This document shows, one piece after another, positions 53,382 through 64,000 of a stretch of 64,000 nucleotides of DNA. The position numbers and the translations under genes were made by a program. Numbering within the stretch: the stretch's first letter is position 1; each line of letters begins with the position of its first letter. The stretch is from Cenococcum geophilum 1.58 (lineage: Eukaryota > Ascomycota > Dothideomycetes > Gloniales > Gloniaceae), in the NCBI GenBank assembly GCA_001692895.1, contig KV748235.1:372001-436000 (forward strand), in the 5' to 3' direction. The notes below the pieces were generated by a model. The model searched no databases. It was not told where the DNA came from and saw nothing but the letters and a program-made list of their open reading frames with translations.

Positions 53382-54928
53382 CTACTTGCAATAATTAGCA
53401 GGAAAGCTGCCCCGCTGTCCTCTTAGCTCTCCTTCCCACCAGTCTTGTGAGCTTTGTGTCTTCTTCAAGACTTTTATTCGATCGCCTTCCCGAAAAGCAA
53501 GATCACCAGCGTTCAGCGCATCAAAGTCATACATCGCTGTGACGTATTCGCCTTGGTATGATCCTATTTTCTTGGGAGGTGGTGGCGGAGGCTTTTTCTT
53601 TCCTAGGCCTTGGGTTGCCCCACTGGGCGCAAGGTTGGTAGTAGAAGTGCCCGAGGGAATTCGTGGCCGAGAGAAGTAATCGGTTTGACCAGAGGTTGAT
53701 AAGGCTGTCGAAGGACCGCGGCCCCATGAGTTTTCAGCATTCAGAGAAGGACTGCGTCCCGGCGAATGTGGTCCAATCTTTGGTTTGGTAGTATTAAGCG
53801 AATTGTAAGAGGGCTTATTTGAGAGATTCAGAGGAGGCGAAGACTCATTCAAGGCTGGAGGAGTATAGCCTGGTTTGGGGGATGTGGAGCCTACCGTTGG
53901 AAGGGCGGAACTACTGCTAGTTCGCCGCCCTGGCATAATCTTATTCCTAATTCCTAGACCTGTCAATGTACTTCCCTGGTCCGGAAGTCTCATGGGCTGA
54001 TGAATGGCTTTGCCACGTGCTAGCACCTCGTAGCCACTTTCCATCTCTTTACGGAGCGATGTAAACTCGGAATCCCAAATCGGGATGACTTCTTCCAGTT
54101 CTGGTGGTGGGTTTGGGAAGCCATGTTCCTGAGAGTATTGGTGTAATACAGTGTAAAGGTTTCCAAGAAGGTTATTCTGAAGGATAATTTGGTTGGCGAG
54201 AAGATGAGGGAGGAGTGAGAAAGTGGCGCTAGTAATGCCTGGGAGTTTCATTCGAAGACTTTCGTCGGCGATTTCATACTCTTGACTGGTCCGAGCAAGG
54301 TCAGCCTCATGTTTCGCCAATGCCGTGTTTTCACGGTCTGAACGTGTTGATTTCTTCTGAAGAGCTTCCACACGGCTTTTGTATCTTTCATAGTCCAACT
54401 GTGTACAGCGCTTAGTACAATTGGTCAATCGCTGGCGGCCGGGCTTACCTTTTTATCTTCTCTCTTCTTTATGACCTTCTTCATAGGCTTGATTGAGTCC
54501 CTAGCTGTTTTCGCAGGCATAATGAGTTTTAAATCGACGGTCTTGATTTCCTCAAGCATATCCGTCTTGAGCTCTGCATATGCCTCCCTCAACCTCTCGG
54601 CACGCTCTAGCTTTGCCTGAGGTGTATCTGCAGGTACGTGAGAGCCGAACGCCTCCCCTTTGACACCCAGTGGTTTGTAAAGAGTGTTAAGTTCCTCAAT
54701 CATGAGCAACTGGTGAGCGAGGATGTCTGACCACGCATCTCGCCAGGATTTCGCCGCGTCAACGATCTGCTCAATTATTAGCAATGACAAATAAGGACTA
54801 ATAGAAGTTACACAAACCTTGGAAAGCATCTGATCAGCCTCCTCAAATTCACGAAGCATGGCCGCAATGTCTGCATCATTTGCTGTCCTTGGGAGGAATG
54901 TCCCAAACTTCCTCTGCACTCGCTGCAT
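53382..54928 (-). CDS. BAR-SH3 (amphiphysin/Rvs167/Hob1) protein
   Basis: A membrane-curvature and actin adaptor of endocytosis, expected at cortical patches. Three exons (54928-54818, 54766-54449, 54398-53382) give 481 residues. The BAR domain occupies about residues 1-250: 'MQRVQRKFGTFLPRTANDAD', 'VDAAKSWRDAWSDILAHQLL', 'PMKKVIKKREDKKLDYERYK', 'ALAKHEADLARTSQEYE'. A Pro/Ser/Gly-rich linker follows, with a polyproline run just before the SH3 domain. The C-terminal SH3 (about 426-481) has 'YVTAMYDFDALNAGDLAF', 'WWEGEL' and 'RGSFPANYCK', all expected binding-surface residues. Both introns (51 and 50 bp) restore BAR motifs. The length matches Hob1/Rvs167 homologues; which paralogue it is cannot be settled here. 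Confidence 0.9.
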
Positions 54929-55457
54929 TGCTGCTGAGGGGCGTCGTTGACGCGGAAAATTCCAGTGAGTTTGAGAGACAGTGAAGGAAGAGGTCTATGA
55001 GAGGTTGGGAGAAAGTAATGCTTAGTGGAAGGTTGACGAGAAAAGTTACGCTGAAATGTTAGGGAAACTTTGGTGAATAGGCGTAGACTCAGCCTCCTGT
55101 TAAGTGGTCCCAAGGCCAACGGCCCCCGCGTTTCAGCCGCAGCCGCAGCTTATCAGATCTTGACGAGCCAACCCGGATTTTCCTGTCGCTGATGCGCTGC
55201 ATCCTTCGTGGCTGCGAGTGTTACGAGGCCAAGAATACAAGAAAGGTGGCTGCTTCAGGTCACCTGTTCTCGCGCTTTCGCATGTCTCTTACCTTGCAAC
55301 GCCGCGTCGCCCAACCCACCACCCTCTGACGCCACCAAACAGCATCGTCGAATTTTAAGGTTAGGAAGCAGTTCAACCGGTGATTTGAGAAGCAAGCAAA
55401 AGTCTCCATGTGCGACGTCGCGCGTTCGTCCTGCCTCGCGCGAATTAACTACTTGCG
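54929..55457. promoter_or_regulatory. Shared divergent upstream region of the BAR-SH3 and Mte1-like genes
   Basis: 529 bp between the start codons of two divergent genes. Open frames here (55208-55609 plus, 54808-55119 minus) are overlaps of the real genes in other frames. No specific site recognised. Confidence 0.45.
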
Positions 55458-57356
55458 ATGACGGTAGCTACGCACAGCACTCCGAGCCTCTCTGTCCCTC
55501 CCTCCCAAAATACTGCACCGGTCCTCGAATTCCGCTGTCTATACTCTCACGATCTCCGCCGGAAATCCAAACGATGGCAAGATGGCTTCTTACGATATCA
55601 TACGTTTAATAAGAGGGTTATGGTCTACGATGTCCCGCGCAACTTTATTGGGGACACGCATTGGAAAGAAACCATGGAGCTTCAAGAGGGTGACGAGTTG
55701 ACACTAGAGAAGGGAGTTCTGGTGGAAGTGGCGGAAGCAGTTGGAACTATGGAGACAGATTTGACTCCGCTCTTTGAGAGAAAGAGCAAGGTCTCTCCGA
55801 ACAGCAAAACAGCAGAGGTTAGACCAAAACAATCACCAATGATCCGAAACACTGCCATTTACAACCCCTCTCAATTACGGCACAAGTCTCTGAATACCAT
55901 ATTGGGCACTCTGAAAGGGCCACACGGCAAGGCTGTTATACCCGCAAAATCCCCTTATGAGTCGAGAAAGGATGCAGAGAATGAATGGCAGGACGAGAGA
56001 AATCCAAAAAGGCAGAAAATAGTTGATTCACAGCCCATGCGGAATCTAACAAAGCCATTCGAAATTCACCGACCAAGCTCGAAGAGTACACAGTTATGGG
56101 CTAGGACTGTAGACGCTAGAAAAGCGAGAATGTCAAAGCAAAGCTCAAAAGCTGAAGACAATGGGCCCCAGACAGGCACATCTCCCGATGTCGTCGAGAT
56201 TGATTCTGATATGGACAACTTATTCTCAGATGTGACTCTACGCAGCACGCCACCGGAATTTCAGAAAACGGCGAGTCCTAGGCATACAGTTCAACCGCGA
56301 CAAACTCCCCGATCTGCTCCACGGCTATCACCCCCAGTCAGTGTCTCGAATAAAGTGTTGAATGTTGGCCGTAGGAAAATGATGGCTGATAAACCTACCG
56401 AAAATCTTCCCAGAGAACATGCTGTACCACCTCCACCCAACCCACGAGCAAAGGCACTTCGTCTTTCAAGTGGGCGCAGCCGTTCCACACTCCTTTGCCG
56501 GGCCGCTCCCCAACAACGGCCGAAACTAACTGATCAAACTCAAACTGCGCTTGGACAGGACGTTCGGAGAGGTTTCCAAGACCCTTCATTGTTTGAAGCT
56601 ATTGACTGGGATTTTGCACCGCTTCAAGAACTAAATGATCACAATATCACAAATGGTCGAGCTCCTACCTCAAAGACGCACGGAGAAAGCCCCAAAATCA
56701 ACCAATTTGGCTCTCATCTACCCATAAAACCACAGGAAAATCGGTTGAACCCTAAAAAGAGTAATGGGACGACCAATAGCACAGAGGCCTTACAGAATCA
56801 AAAGCATCCATCTAGTCTAAAGGATCCCATATCAGATGTCTCTGATTCTCTAAGCTTCTCTTCAGATGCATTCGAAGAAATGGCTATTGTGCACGGCCGT
56901 ATGGATCAACATCTCCTAACTAGCACTTCTAAAGCCAGCAAACTCAAAGCTACATCAACACCAAAACCCTCTAGGCCAACGTCTCGGCTTAAATTAGCAT
57001 TAACGCGTAACACGAAAGCCGATAATCCATTCGCCGACCCCGCTCCAGGCCCAGGACGAGGTAAAGTTCCAGAGCCTGAATTTGACACATCATCACTATC
57101 CTTTCGCCGTGTCAGTTCGGCCAACGATGCGCCCATCCCATCCATAGCCAAAGACTGGGGGGCAAGAAACGCGTCGAAGCTCAAGAGCAAGCTCCTGCAC
57201 CCGAAAAGCATCAATGCCACAAAGGCTCTTCCAAAGAAAGATCAATCTCCTCTACTTGCTCCGCCTCCGCCTGTGGATACGGATGTTGGCCCTTGGAGCA
57301 CAGAGGCGTTTGACCTGTTCGATTGGAGACCGCCGAAACGAGGTAAGGAAAGCTAG
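55458..57356 (+). CDS. Mte1/Dbl2/ZGRF1-N-like genome-stability protein (DUF2439)
   Basis: A single exon of 632 residues. The N-terminal domain (about 20-95) has the DUF2439 signature: 'PVLEFRCLYSHDLRRKSKRW', 'DGFLRYHTFNKRVMVYDVP', 'LQEGDELTLEKGVLVEVAE'. This domain is shared by yeast Mte1, fission-yeast Dbl2 and the N-terminus of human ZGRF1, which assist FANCM/Mph1-type helicases at D-loops and stalled forks. The rest is long, basic and disordered, with many Ser/Pro/Lys stretches and an acidic-hydrophobic patch 'SPDVVEIDSDMDNLFSDV' (about 240) that could be a SUMO-interacting motif. The C-terminus has 'GPWSTEAFDLFDWRPPKRG', a conserved-looking end that may dock a partner. There is no helicase domain. 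The start ATG at 55458 precedes the domain by about 20 residues. Confidence 0.8.
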   Translation: MTVATHSTPSLSVPPSQNTAPVLEFRCLYSHDLRRKSKRWQDGFLRYHTFNKRVMVYDVPRNFIGDTHWKETMELQEGDELTLEKGVLVEVAEAVGTMETDLTPLFERKSKVSPNSKTAEVRPKQSPMIRNTAIYNPSQLRHKSLNTILGTLKGPHGKAVIPAKSPYESRKDAENEWQDERNPKRQKIVDSQPMRNLTKPFEIHRPSSKSTQLWARTVDARKARMSKQSSKAEDNGPQTGTSPDVVEIDSDMDNLFSDVTLRSTPPEFQKTASPRHTVQPRQTPRSAPRLSPPVSVSNKVLNVGRRKMMADKPTENLPREHAVPPPPNPRAKALRLSSGRSRSTLLCRAAPQQRPKLTDQTQTALGQDVRRGFQDPSLFEAIDWDFAPLQELNDHNITNGRAPTSKTHGESPKINQFGSHLPIKPQENRLNPKKSNGTTNSTEALQNQKHPSSLKDPISDVSDSLSFSSDAFEEMAIVHGRMDQHLLTSTSKASKLKATSTPKPSRPTSRLKLALTRNTKADNPFADPAPGPGRGKVPEPEFDTSSLSFRRVSSANDAPIPSIAKDWGARNASKLKSKLLHPKSINATKALPKKDQSPLLAPPPPVDTDVGPWSTEAFDLFDWRPPKRGKES

Positions 57357-57611
57357 TTGACGAAGGCAATGGAAAAGCGATTGGGAATAGCCTTTTAATG
57401 CATGACCGAAATGCCTTGGAATGATTAACGAGTAACTCCTGTACTTTTACCGCCGTCTATCTCCGGTAGATATCAGCAAACAGGCTGCCTGAGAATTTTA
57501 CATCACGACAGTTTTACATGGCGCAGGAGCTCTAAATTGAGTTACGCTTGTTGTAGTATGCTCTCCTAATATGACTCTCCTAGCAGAGGCTCTACAACTA
57601 TATCTACTCAA

Positions 57612-60600
57612 CTATGCTCGCCAGTGCTGCACAAACCCATGCAAGCGATCAATGACCACGGGCATCACCGCTCCCGCGCTGTCCTGAATCAAGCCCTCAA
57701 AATGCCTCATTGCCTCCTCTTCGCTTAGTTCAAGACACAAGCGCTCTTGCACCTTCCAAACCGCCTTATCCGGTTCGATCCGAATATCAGGCACGTTTGC
57801 CTCGCGCATCAAGGCAAACAAGTTAAGTATCAAATTCGAGCTCTTGCGTAGAGTAGAGTACGCTGTGTAGCAATACGATTTAAACTGTGCGTAGAACTGG
57901 GATTGAGGCCCGCCCATACCTTCGATCATCTCGCGACCCAGTTTCATGAGCGGCGCGAACGGTTTCGGGTCTCGCCCGAGAATATAACCAAAGTCTACGT
58001 GGAAGAAGTGGCCGTCAGGCGCAAGTAGGAGGTTATCCAAGTGGCGGTCGCCGACGCCAAGTAGGTACGTGATAACGCAATATCCGGCACAGGACTTCAC
58101 GTACGTATCCATCGCTTCTTTACGGACTCCCAGAGGTGCGTTGTCATCTGGGTTGTTGGCTCGTAGGTAGGCAAGCAGGGAACCCTTGTACTTCGCAACG
58201 GCACCCGCAAGGGACATGGATGGAACAAACTGAACAGCGCCAGCAGTGGTGGATGTAGCGAGAATGCGATAAGGGGTGAGTTTGAGGTCCAAGTTTTCTT
58301 TACGGAGAAGGCGGTCCATAAGGGTTATAATTTGGATAACCAATTGATCTTGGCGAAGATCATCACCTGTCTTGAAGATGATGGGGTATTTGGTATTATT
58401 GGTAGTACGGAAATTAAGAAGGAGCGGGTAAAGGCTAGATTTGAGGACATTAGAATCTTCCGCATAGATGCTTGTGATCAATATCGAAGGGTCTAGCGGG
58501 AGAGGAAGAGGCGGGTCGATATGAACGAGTTCAGTTTTCGGGTCTGCTAGGTACTTTTTCAGACGAGCGGCTTTGCGAGGCCTATCCTCGCGCGAGAAGC
58601 GGACTTCCTTCGAGATTTTTGAGAGAACAACAATGAGTTCAGCTTGGCGAAGGAGTGTCTTTCGCCTTGCATTCCCATCAGGTTTCTTTACTAGCTCAGT
58701 CATGAAGTCATATTCAACTTTGGCGAATAATTTGCGGTGTTCTTGGCCTTGCTCGGGGCTGAGGTCGTCGCATTCGACCATGAGGTACCAATGAAGGAAA
58801 TTCCCCAAGGTGGCATCCTCCACAGCTCTAGAGATGAGAAAGCGGGCGAGTGAAGAGTCCTGAGTAGCATCGCCTTCTGCTACTTCAGGGGTAACTGTCT
58901 CGAACTTGAGTGCTTGAACTAGTTGCAAAAGGTATACGAGTAATTCCTGTATGTTGTTAGCCTTGGTCTAATGGTTTGCTTTGTGAAACATACATCGTCA
59001 TCAGCCTTCCTTAATCTCTCGACTGCATACGCTCGCACTGCGGGGTTATCAAACGATGGGCCCAGTAGCTCTAGGGCATCATCGACATCGATTTCTGTCC
59101 ATTTAGGTAAAATCTGGACAGCCTGCCGGGCTTCACCTGGGTCACTCCAAGCCACTGATTTGACGAACTTAGTCAAAGCCTAAGACGAATTAGTTATGTG
59201 TTAAAACAGCACGAGAAATGCGAGCTAACCCTCTTATCGCGAGTCAAATGGTGTCTGAATTTCCAGACTAAGTCCTTCTCTTCTGGATTCAATTCATGAG
59301 TGGGACCATAGGACATGATAGCCTGGAGGGAGAATCAGCTTTTATAGAAGCATTGTGTTAGCTTCGTGATTGATACGCACATTTAGTTCATCTCGTATTT
59401 TTGCGTTTGGCTTCAAATCGCGATCCAGGACACCAGTCCTGTGACTCCGGACAAGTCTGCGGTGCTTATTCTCCGCTGGATTATCTCTCATACCCACCTC
59501 TGGGTCGTAGATCCTGACGAGTCTACCCGCATCAGCATCACCATACCCGTTGCCATCAACATTGATTCCCGGTCCAAATGATACTTCAGGTGGGGGTTTT
59601 AATCGGACCTCAGAAGAAGATGCAGGAAGCTGGATGCTAGATATTGGAGGTGCCGGATATTCTTGGTCTGTGAAAACGATAGGGTGGTCAAACCGAGGAA
59701 ACTCAATGTGGATATAGAATTTTTCTTCGTGTTCGCTCTTCATTCCATCCTCAGGAGTTTCGCCATTTGTGTCATTCAACTTCCCCTTAATATGCTCCTT
59801 CTCAGATGATGCTGGTTCAGACTTGAGGGCGTTACTCCGGAGCTTCATCATCTGGCGGAAGACCATTGGGTCTAACCATGCATTAGGTGGAATCTCGCCC
59901 ATCTCTTGCTTTTTTAATAGGCCTTCGAGTCTTTCCATCTCCGCCCCTTGCTCATCAACGGATCCTATAGAAGCCTTTTCATCTTTCCGGTTCCTCCTTG
60001 CTGGTGGTATTATCCAGGGTGTCGTAGAAGATGATAGACCATCGGCTGCCTTGTGTCTGTGCAGCCTACATCTTTGTCTACCCTTCTGTAACGTATTATC
60101 ATTATCGAAAAGAGGTATCGTGGTCCCACCAAATGGTATGGCATGAAGTTTCGACCCCTCGCCTCCTGTTGGAGAAAGATCCCACACCGTTATTGCTAGC
60201 TGCGAGGAGAGGGGTATGTTCGAGTAAGTGATAGGCAGAGTTAACCACTCGTTCCATATTCGACCGTTCTTGAAGACTTTGTAGGCCGTTTGGACAGGCA
60301 CAGTGAGTGGCTTGCTGTCTGCCCATAACCGGACAGTTACGTAGAGCTCCGAATGTGGGCTGCTGAGGATGAGCTTGTACTCGTTTACTAGAGAGACACG
60401 GTACCGTACCCACCTTAGATTTGATGCTCGGTGCCTCAAGTCGGGCCTTTTAAGCAACACTGAATATGGTATAGGCTTCTGATGACCATCGAGGCGGTCT
60501 CTGATAGTTTGTCAGCGCCTGGACCTAGGTCTCTAAGAACAGAGCTACAAATGAAGCTATACCAACATTCTCACATTCACTGGGAGGAGTAGAGCGGAGG

Positions 60601-60625
60601 ATGTTGCGAACGAGAAAGGCTCCAT
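57612..60625 (-). CDS. vps34: Class III phosphatidylinositol 3-kinase Vps34
   Basis: It makes PtdIns(3)P on endosomes and autophagic membranes, as the lipid-kinase subunit of the Vps15/Vps30 complexes. Five exons (60625-60567, 60500-59381, 59322-59230, 59179-58994, 58946-57612) give 930 residues. The short exon 1 ('MEPFSFATSSALLLPVNVR') joins 'IDRLDGHQKPIPY' after a 66-bp intron. The C2 domain spans about 20-180. The PIK helical domain starts at about 390 ('EEKDLVWKFRHHLTRDKRAL', 'AVRAYAVERLRKADDD'). The kinase domain has 'IFKTGDDLRQDQLVIQI', the catalytic loop 'GVGDRHLDNLLL' (Asp786-Arg-His788) and the metal-binding 'HVDFGYILG' (Asp804). The C-terminal amphipathic helix ends 'VIDRLHGFVQHWRA'. 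All kinase residues are present. It is divergent from nse4. Confidence 0.95.
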
Positions 60626-61022
60626 CACTTTAAGGTTACTGTCGTCTCTCTTACATGACACTCTCTACTTTTCTTGGGCATATAAATAGGTAAACGAATC
60701 TCGTAGGGATGATACGGTGAAGCACAAACATCGCAGTCTTGGCATAGGGCTCGTCCACCTCCTGATCTCTAGGGGCCCGAGCTTTGCGCATCACTAAACG
60801 CGTTGCGCTCGAGGCGAATTGTCGCCAGCGCGTCTTCCATCCCCCAATTCTGCACGAACATCAGAGCCACCCAAGCAAACGGTGTAAGTCCTTAGCTTCA
60901 CATAGGCAATTATTTCATGCGCAGCCTTCGTTTGCCATTCATATCAAGTTTTGTTATCGCAGCTGTTTCACCATCGTCGCACTGAACTGTGCCCCAGGCT
61001 GCCATCCTCACCGAGACGCACT
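60626..61022. promoter_or_regulatory. Shared divergent upstream region of vps34 and nse4
   Basis: 397 bp between the two start codons. An open frame that enters nse4 from upstream (60784 onward) has no domain and is in another frame. No specific site recognised. Confidence 0.45.
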
Positions 61023-62680
61023 ATGGCACGCCTTAATACCGGCCCAGAACCAACTCCCAGCCGTGAATCCGCATTATACAGAGACCCCACGCCATTGTCA
61101 ACGTTACGGCGAGCGTCAACACGATCTTCGACACGAGCCTCTACATACTCAGTCCTGTCGCCTTCGCCCGCGCCATCGTCAGACAAGGAGAATCAGCCTG
61201 ACCCACGCGACAACACACCCAGAGCAAACAAGAAAGGCAAATCTACAATGGGGCCTCCAAGTCTCCCTATACCTAATTTGGAAACATCGCATGGTAACAA
61301 AAGAAGACGGTTGGGGGAATACAACGTACCTTTATCAAGCCGCGAACCTGTCGAGGAAGATGCAAATCTAGAAGATATAATCGATCTAGAATACTATGAT
61401 CCCGACCAAGATCCCGAAGAGCGGCGCGAGCTGCGCAGGGAGATGCGCCAGAACCTCCGAGAGATGAATGGTTCGTATGCCTACCTATTTTGATAGTAAT
61501 GTCTAACTCTAGATACAGATCGCAGAGATGAGCTCATTGCCCCAGATAACCATGACTTGATTGATCATCTTAACAAAGCAAGCGCCTTAATGAAGAAAGT
61601 CAAGCAAACATCAGATGCAGTGATTGATTCGAGGTTTCTTGTAACAGCTAGTGATTTAGCACTCAAGAAGACTGCAAACACAGTGCGTGGCGATAGTTCT
61701 ACGGGCGTGGATCTAGACGAGTTTGTGTCAAAATGCATTACCTTCATGAAAACCAGTGGTGCTCAAGGAGAAGACAACGAGCAACCCGTCTCCACGCAAG
61801 CTCGTCATCGACGGCGGACTGGCGCAGACAGTGACGATGAAGACTTTGAGGATATCGGAGACGGGCTTGATTGGGGTGTACTTGGGGAACGGGTATGTTT
61901 CCCTTGCAACAAAAGACCTCCCGTCCCAAGTTTCCTCCTAGGACCTCTATCCGTGCAAAAACGAATACGCACAATCCAGCCGCGCAGAGGCCGTCTTCAG
62001 AAAGAAACTAGAGGCCCAGTGACGCGCCCCGAATCTCTTGAACCTGAAGATATTAAAAAGGCAGAGAGTTCCAATTTGACAAAAATCGTCGGAGACATTA
62101 GGGCGACCATGAAAGAACATATTGAGAACAGTATGGACATTGTCGAAGCAGAGATGTCAGAGTTAGAGAATGCAGGCAATGATGAATTCCGCGCCGCCAT
62201 GAGGAGGCATCGCATATCCCTGAACAGCAACGAGGACGCCAGCGTATCTCTCTTCGATTTTGTAGTCAACCCACACTCGTTTGGTCAGACTGTGGAGAAC
62301 CTGTTTTGCGTTAGCTTTCTAATCAGAGAGGGAAATGCGAAGGTCGATAAGGATTCAGATGGGCTACCAGTCCTATGTATGTTCACCAACTTTTCTTTCC
62401 GTCCCGCCTAGCTCCTTCCATATATCCTAGGAACACTGGACTCTTGACCCCACTTGATTACTTCTGAAAGCGCATGTTAATCTCGTATGCAGGCCCTGAT
62501 AAACCCCGCAAGATTCAAGAACAGCGGGACCAGGGTGTCTCCAACCATCAAGCGGTTTTCAGTCTTGACTGGCCAACTTGGAAGGGTCTCATTGAAGCTT
62601 TCGATATCAAAGAACCTCTCATTGCGCATCGCCAAGATGACGAAAGCGGTACTATCAATGGTAGGAGCTGGTATGGCTAG
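61023..62680 (+). CDS. nse4: Nse4, kleisin subunit of the SMC5-SMC6 complex
   Basis: The kleisin that bridges Smc5 and Smc6 and binds Nse1-Nse3, acting in recombination repair and rDNA stability. Three exons (61023-61470, 61513-62376, 62493-62680) give 499 residues. The Ser/Pro-rich N-terminus (1-100) is poorly conserved. The Nse4/EID core begins with 'RREMRQNLREMN', continues after a 42-bp intron with 'DRRDELIAP', then 'DSRFLVTASDLALKKTANT'. A middle acidic stretch ('GADSDDEDFEDIGDGLDWGV') precedes the C-terminal domain: 'SLFDFVVNPHSFGQTVENLF', 'VSFLIREGNAKVDKD'. The last exon gives 'QAVFSLDWPTWKGLIEAFDI', the conserved winged-helix end. I chose ATG 61023 because it is the first ATG in frame with the core. 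The gene is intact. Confidence 0.92.
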
Positions 62681-63113
62681 GCTATATCTTGTCTCTTTCG
62701 GTACACTGGTTTTTTCTTGTAGATTTGGTCTGTTTTTAAATTACGTTTATTGTTAACCAAACACGCCATGTTCAAAAGGGAGTTGTTGGCAATGAGGGAC
62801 GCTGATCTTTTTCTCCTCGGATCCGCTTCGCGCTTTGTTCATCACTTGAGGGAATAAATACCTCGAGGCCGTATATCGATACCCTTTTGCCGTAAGCTCA
62901 TGAGGGTAAAACTAGTAGGACCGGGTTGGCTGTTTGGCGTTTTTGCTGGAAGAGTTCTGCCAGAATTGATGCAGTAAATTTTTATATTATTACTAGGAAT
63001 TTGACCTTTCGGCGTGCAATTGACAGTCCGTAATTGATAGCGACAGCAATATGTTATATCTCAACATCCATCGAATAGTATGTACAGGACTAGTAATGCA
63101 CCTCGCGCAGCTA
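62681..63113. other. Spacer downstream of nse4
   Basis: 433 bp without a supported feature between nse4 and the MITE at 63114. Part of it must be the nse4 3' untranslated region. Confidence 0.5.
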
Positions 63114-63244
63114 TCCCTTAACCCGTCGAGGCGCAACGCCAAGCTGGCTCGTGCGTAAACACTGGTATTAAATGTATAAACGAGAGCCTCTTATTGGCCG
63201 GATCCTTATCGATATCGTTGCGCCAAAATCGACGGGTTAAGGGA
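63114..63244. mobile_element. TA-flanked MITE, 131 bp
   Basis: The inverted ends TCCCTTAACCCGTCGA are exact on both sides and continue, after a 4-base offset on the right, into GGCGCAACG. TA lies directly outside (63112-63113, 63245-63246). It has no coding capacity and normal GC content. It probably belongs to a Tc1/mariner-type family. It is the only mobile element I see in the gene-rich block. Confidence 0.7.
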
Positions 63245-63509
63245 TATGACCTGAGGGGATATGCGACAGGAAGCGGAAAATGCGAGCGGGAACATCGAGA
63301 TAAAAATATGTCCGAAAACGCCAGCCGACGCCTGAAAGCCTTCTACGATCGGTTTTTCGCCATAGTCTGAAAAAATAGTGGATCACACCAAGTGCCATGC
63401 ATGCTCAAAGCGCGATATCGGCCCCAATCTTCCGAGGCCAAAACCATACAGGCCGTTCCCGATTCCGTTTATTTATGTTGATAAAAAAGGAAAAACGAAG
63501 CTGCTCCCA
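63245..63509. other. 3' flank of the Ppn2-like gene
   Basis: Short stretch downstream of the phosphatase stop codon. Plus-strand open frames from 63378 are antisense overlaps of the phosphatase exon. Confidence 0.5.
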
Positions 63510-64000
63510 TTACCTCTTCAGCCCCTGGTTCTTACATTTCACACTGACAATCTTTGTTTTGGCTTTACCCTCCTTGCTAGCCCCGATTACCATAGCGGTC
63601 AGCTTACCACCGTTGACACAGCCTGAGTCGAGGCCTTTGCTATATTTGAGAATATTTTTGCCGCGCTTGGAGTCATGACCGTAGATAACGGTAGAGCGCT
63701 CTTTCTCGAGAAGTTTGGCCTGTTCGTGGTTCCATAACTGGCAATAGATAAGCAGTTAAATATAGGGACTTGGAACAGGGAAACTTCGGAATATTTTCGA
63801 GATTAGGGAGAACCCGGGAGCATGTGGTCTTACCTTTTCCCAGGCTGTTCCTTCGCGGCCATCGCTGGGAAGCCGTGTATCTAAATCTATGGTGCGCATG
63901 TTCATGACTTGGAAGGGGTCCTGCCGCTCCAAAGGAACGCCGGGAACAAGCCCTGCGTGTACGACCACTACCTCGCCCATCCCCCCTATCTCCCCCACTC
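63510..64000 (-). CDS. ppn2: Ppn2-like metallophosphatase, 3' part (runs off window)
   Basis: The two last exons of a calcineurin-like phosphoesterase related to yeast Ppn2 (YNL217W), a vacuolar polyphosphatase. The upstream exon enters from beyond 64000 and ends at 63834 ('VVVVHAGLVPGVPLERQDPF', 'NMRTIDL', 'WEK'). The intron 63833-63738 (96 bp, GTAAGA...TGCCAG) leads to the last exon, 63737-63510: 'LWNHEQAKLLEKERSTVIYG', 'HDSKRGKNILKYSKGLDSGC', 'GGKLTAMVIG'. 'VHAGL' and 'YGHDSKRG' carry two of the metal-binding His residues of the family. The N-terminal half, including the GD-x-x-(D/G) motifs and any membrane anchor, is outside the window, so location and activity cannot be judged. Confidence 0.8.

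Noticed and set aside
1-64000. tRNA and rRNA genes
   Set aside because: No convincing B-box plus cloverleaf or rRNA sequence was recognised by eye; a tRNA scan would settle it.

Overview
The window looks like nuclear DNA of a filamentous ascomycete (Pezizomycotina). The genes have short introns of about 42-170 bp with GTAAGT/GTATGT-type donors and CTRAC-like branch sites. They encode fungal families: a Zn2Cys6 regulator, Atg3, Vps34, Nse4, a Mte1/Dbl2-like protein and a Pol4-like polymerase. The gene-rich DNA alternates with TA-rich blocks whose repeats have lost most CpA/TpG, the signature of repeat-induced point mutation (RIP). I cannot fix the class; Leotiomycetes is only an impression.

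Layout. 1-21160 is a transposon graveyard. A decayed Mutator-like element (MULE, minus strand) is split by a Ty3/Gypsy chromovirus (720-12420, duplication GACTC) and by a short non-autonomous LTR element (13197-14892, duplication AGGGG). Inside the Gypsy copy, a 2084-bp stretch occurs twice without visible difference, around a 25-N gap and a 672-bp segment of foreign character; this is probably an assembly fault. 17539-17931 is a Harbinger-type MITE. 18228-21160 is a further nest: MULE-type ends, then a fold-back MITE, then a small MITE, then a Tc1 element, with palindromic tandem arrays and another MITE beside them.

21161-31587 is mostly unique DNA. It holds a seven-exon Zn2Cys6 transcription factor gene, a small gene remnant, a RIP-decayed hAT element carrying two small LTR-like insertions, and an alpha/beta-hydrolase gene. 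31588-41068 is a Ty1/Copia element (duplication AGTGA) split by a 4.0-kb terminal-inverted-repeat transposon that encodes a retrovirus-type integrase (Ginger-like, duplication GGTCC).

41069-64000 is gene-rich. In order it holds a coiled-coil hypothetical protein, a family-X DNA polymerase, a small secreted protein, atg3, a 2-oxoglutarate dioxygenase, a putative secreted protein with a frame problem, a membrane protein, a BAR-SH3 protein, a Mte1/Dbl2-like genome-stability protein, vps34, nse4, and the 3' end of a Ppn2-like phosphatase. Divergent pairs that share upstream regions are atg3/dioxygenase, BAR-SH3/Mte1-like and vps34/nse4. Two themes recur among the genes: membrane traffic and autophagy (Atg3, Vps34, BAR-SH3), and DNA repair (Pol4, Mte1-like, Nse4). 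Nothing shows co-regulation within either theme.
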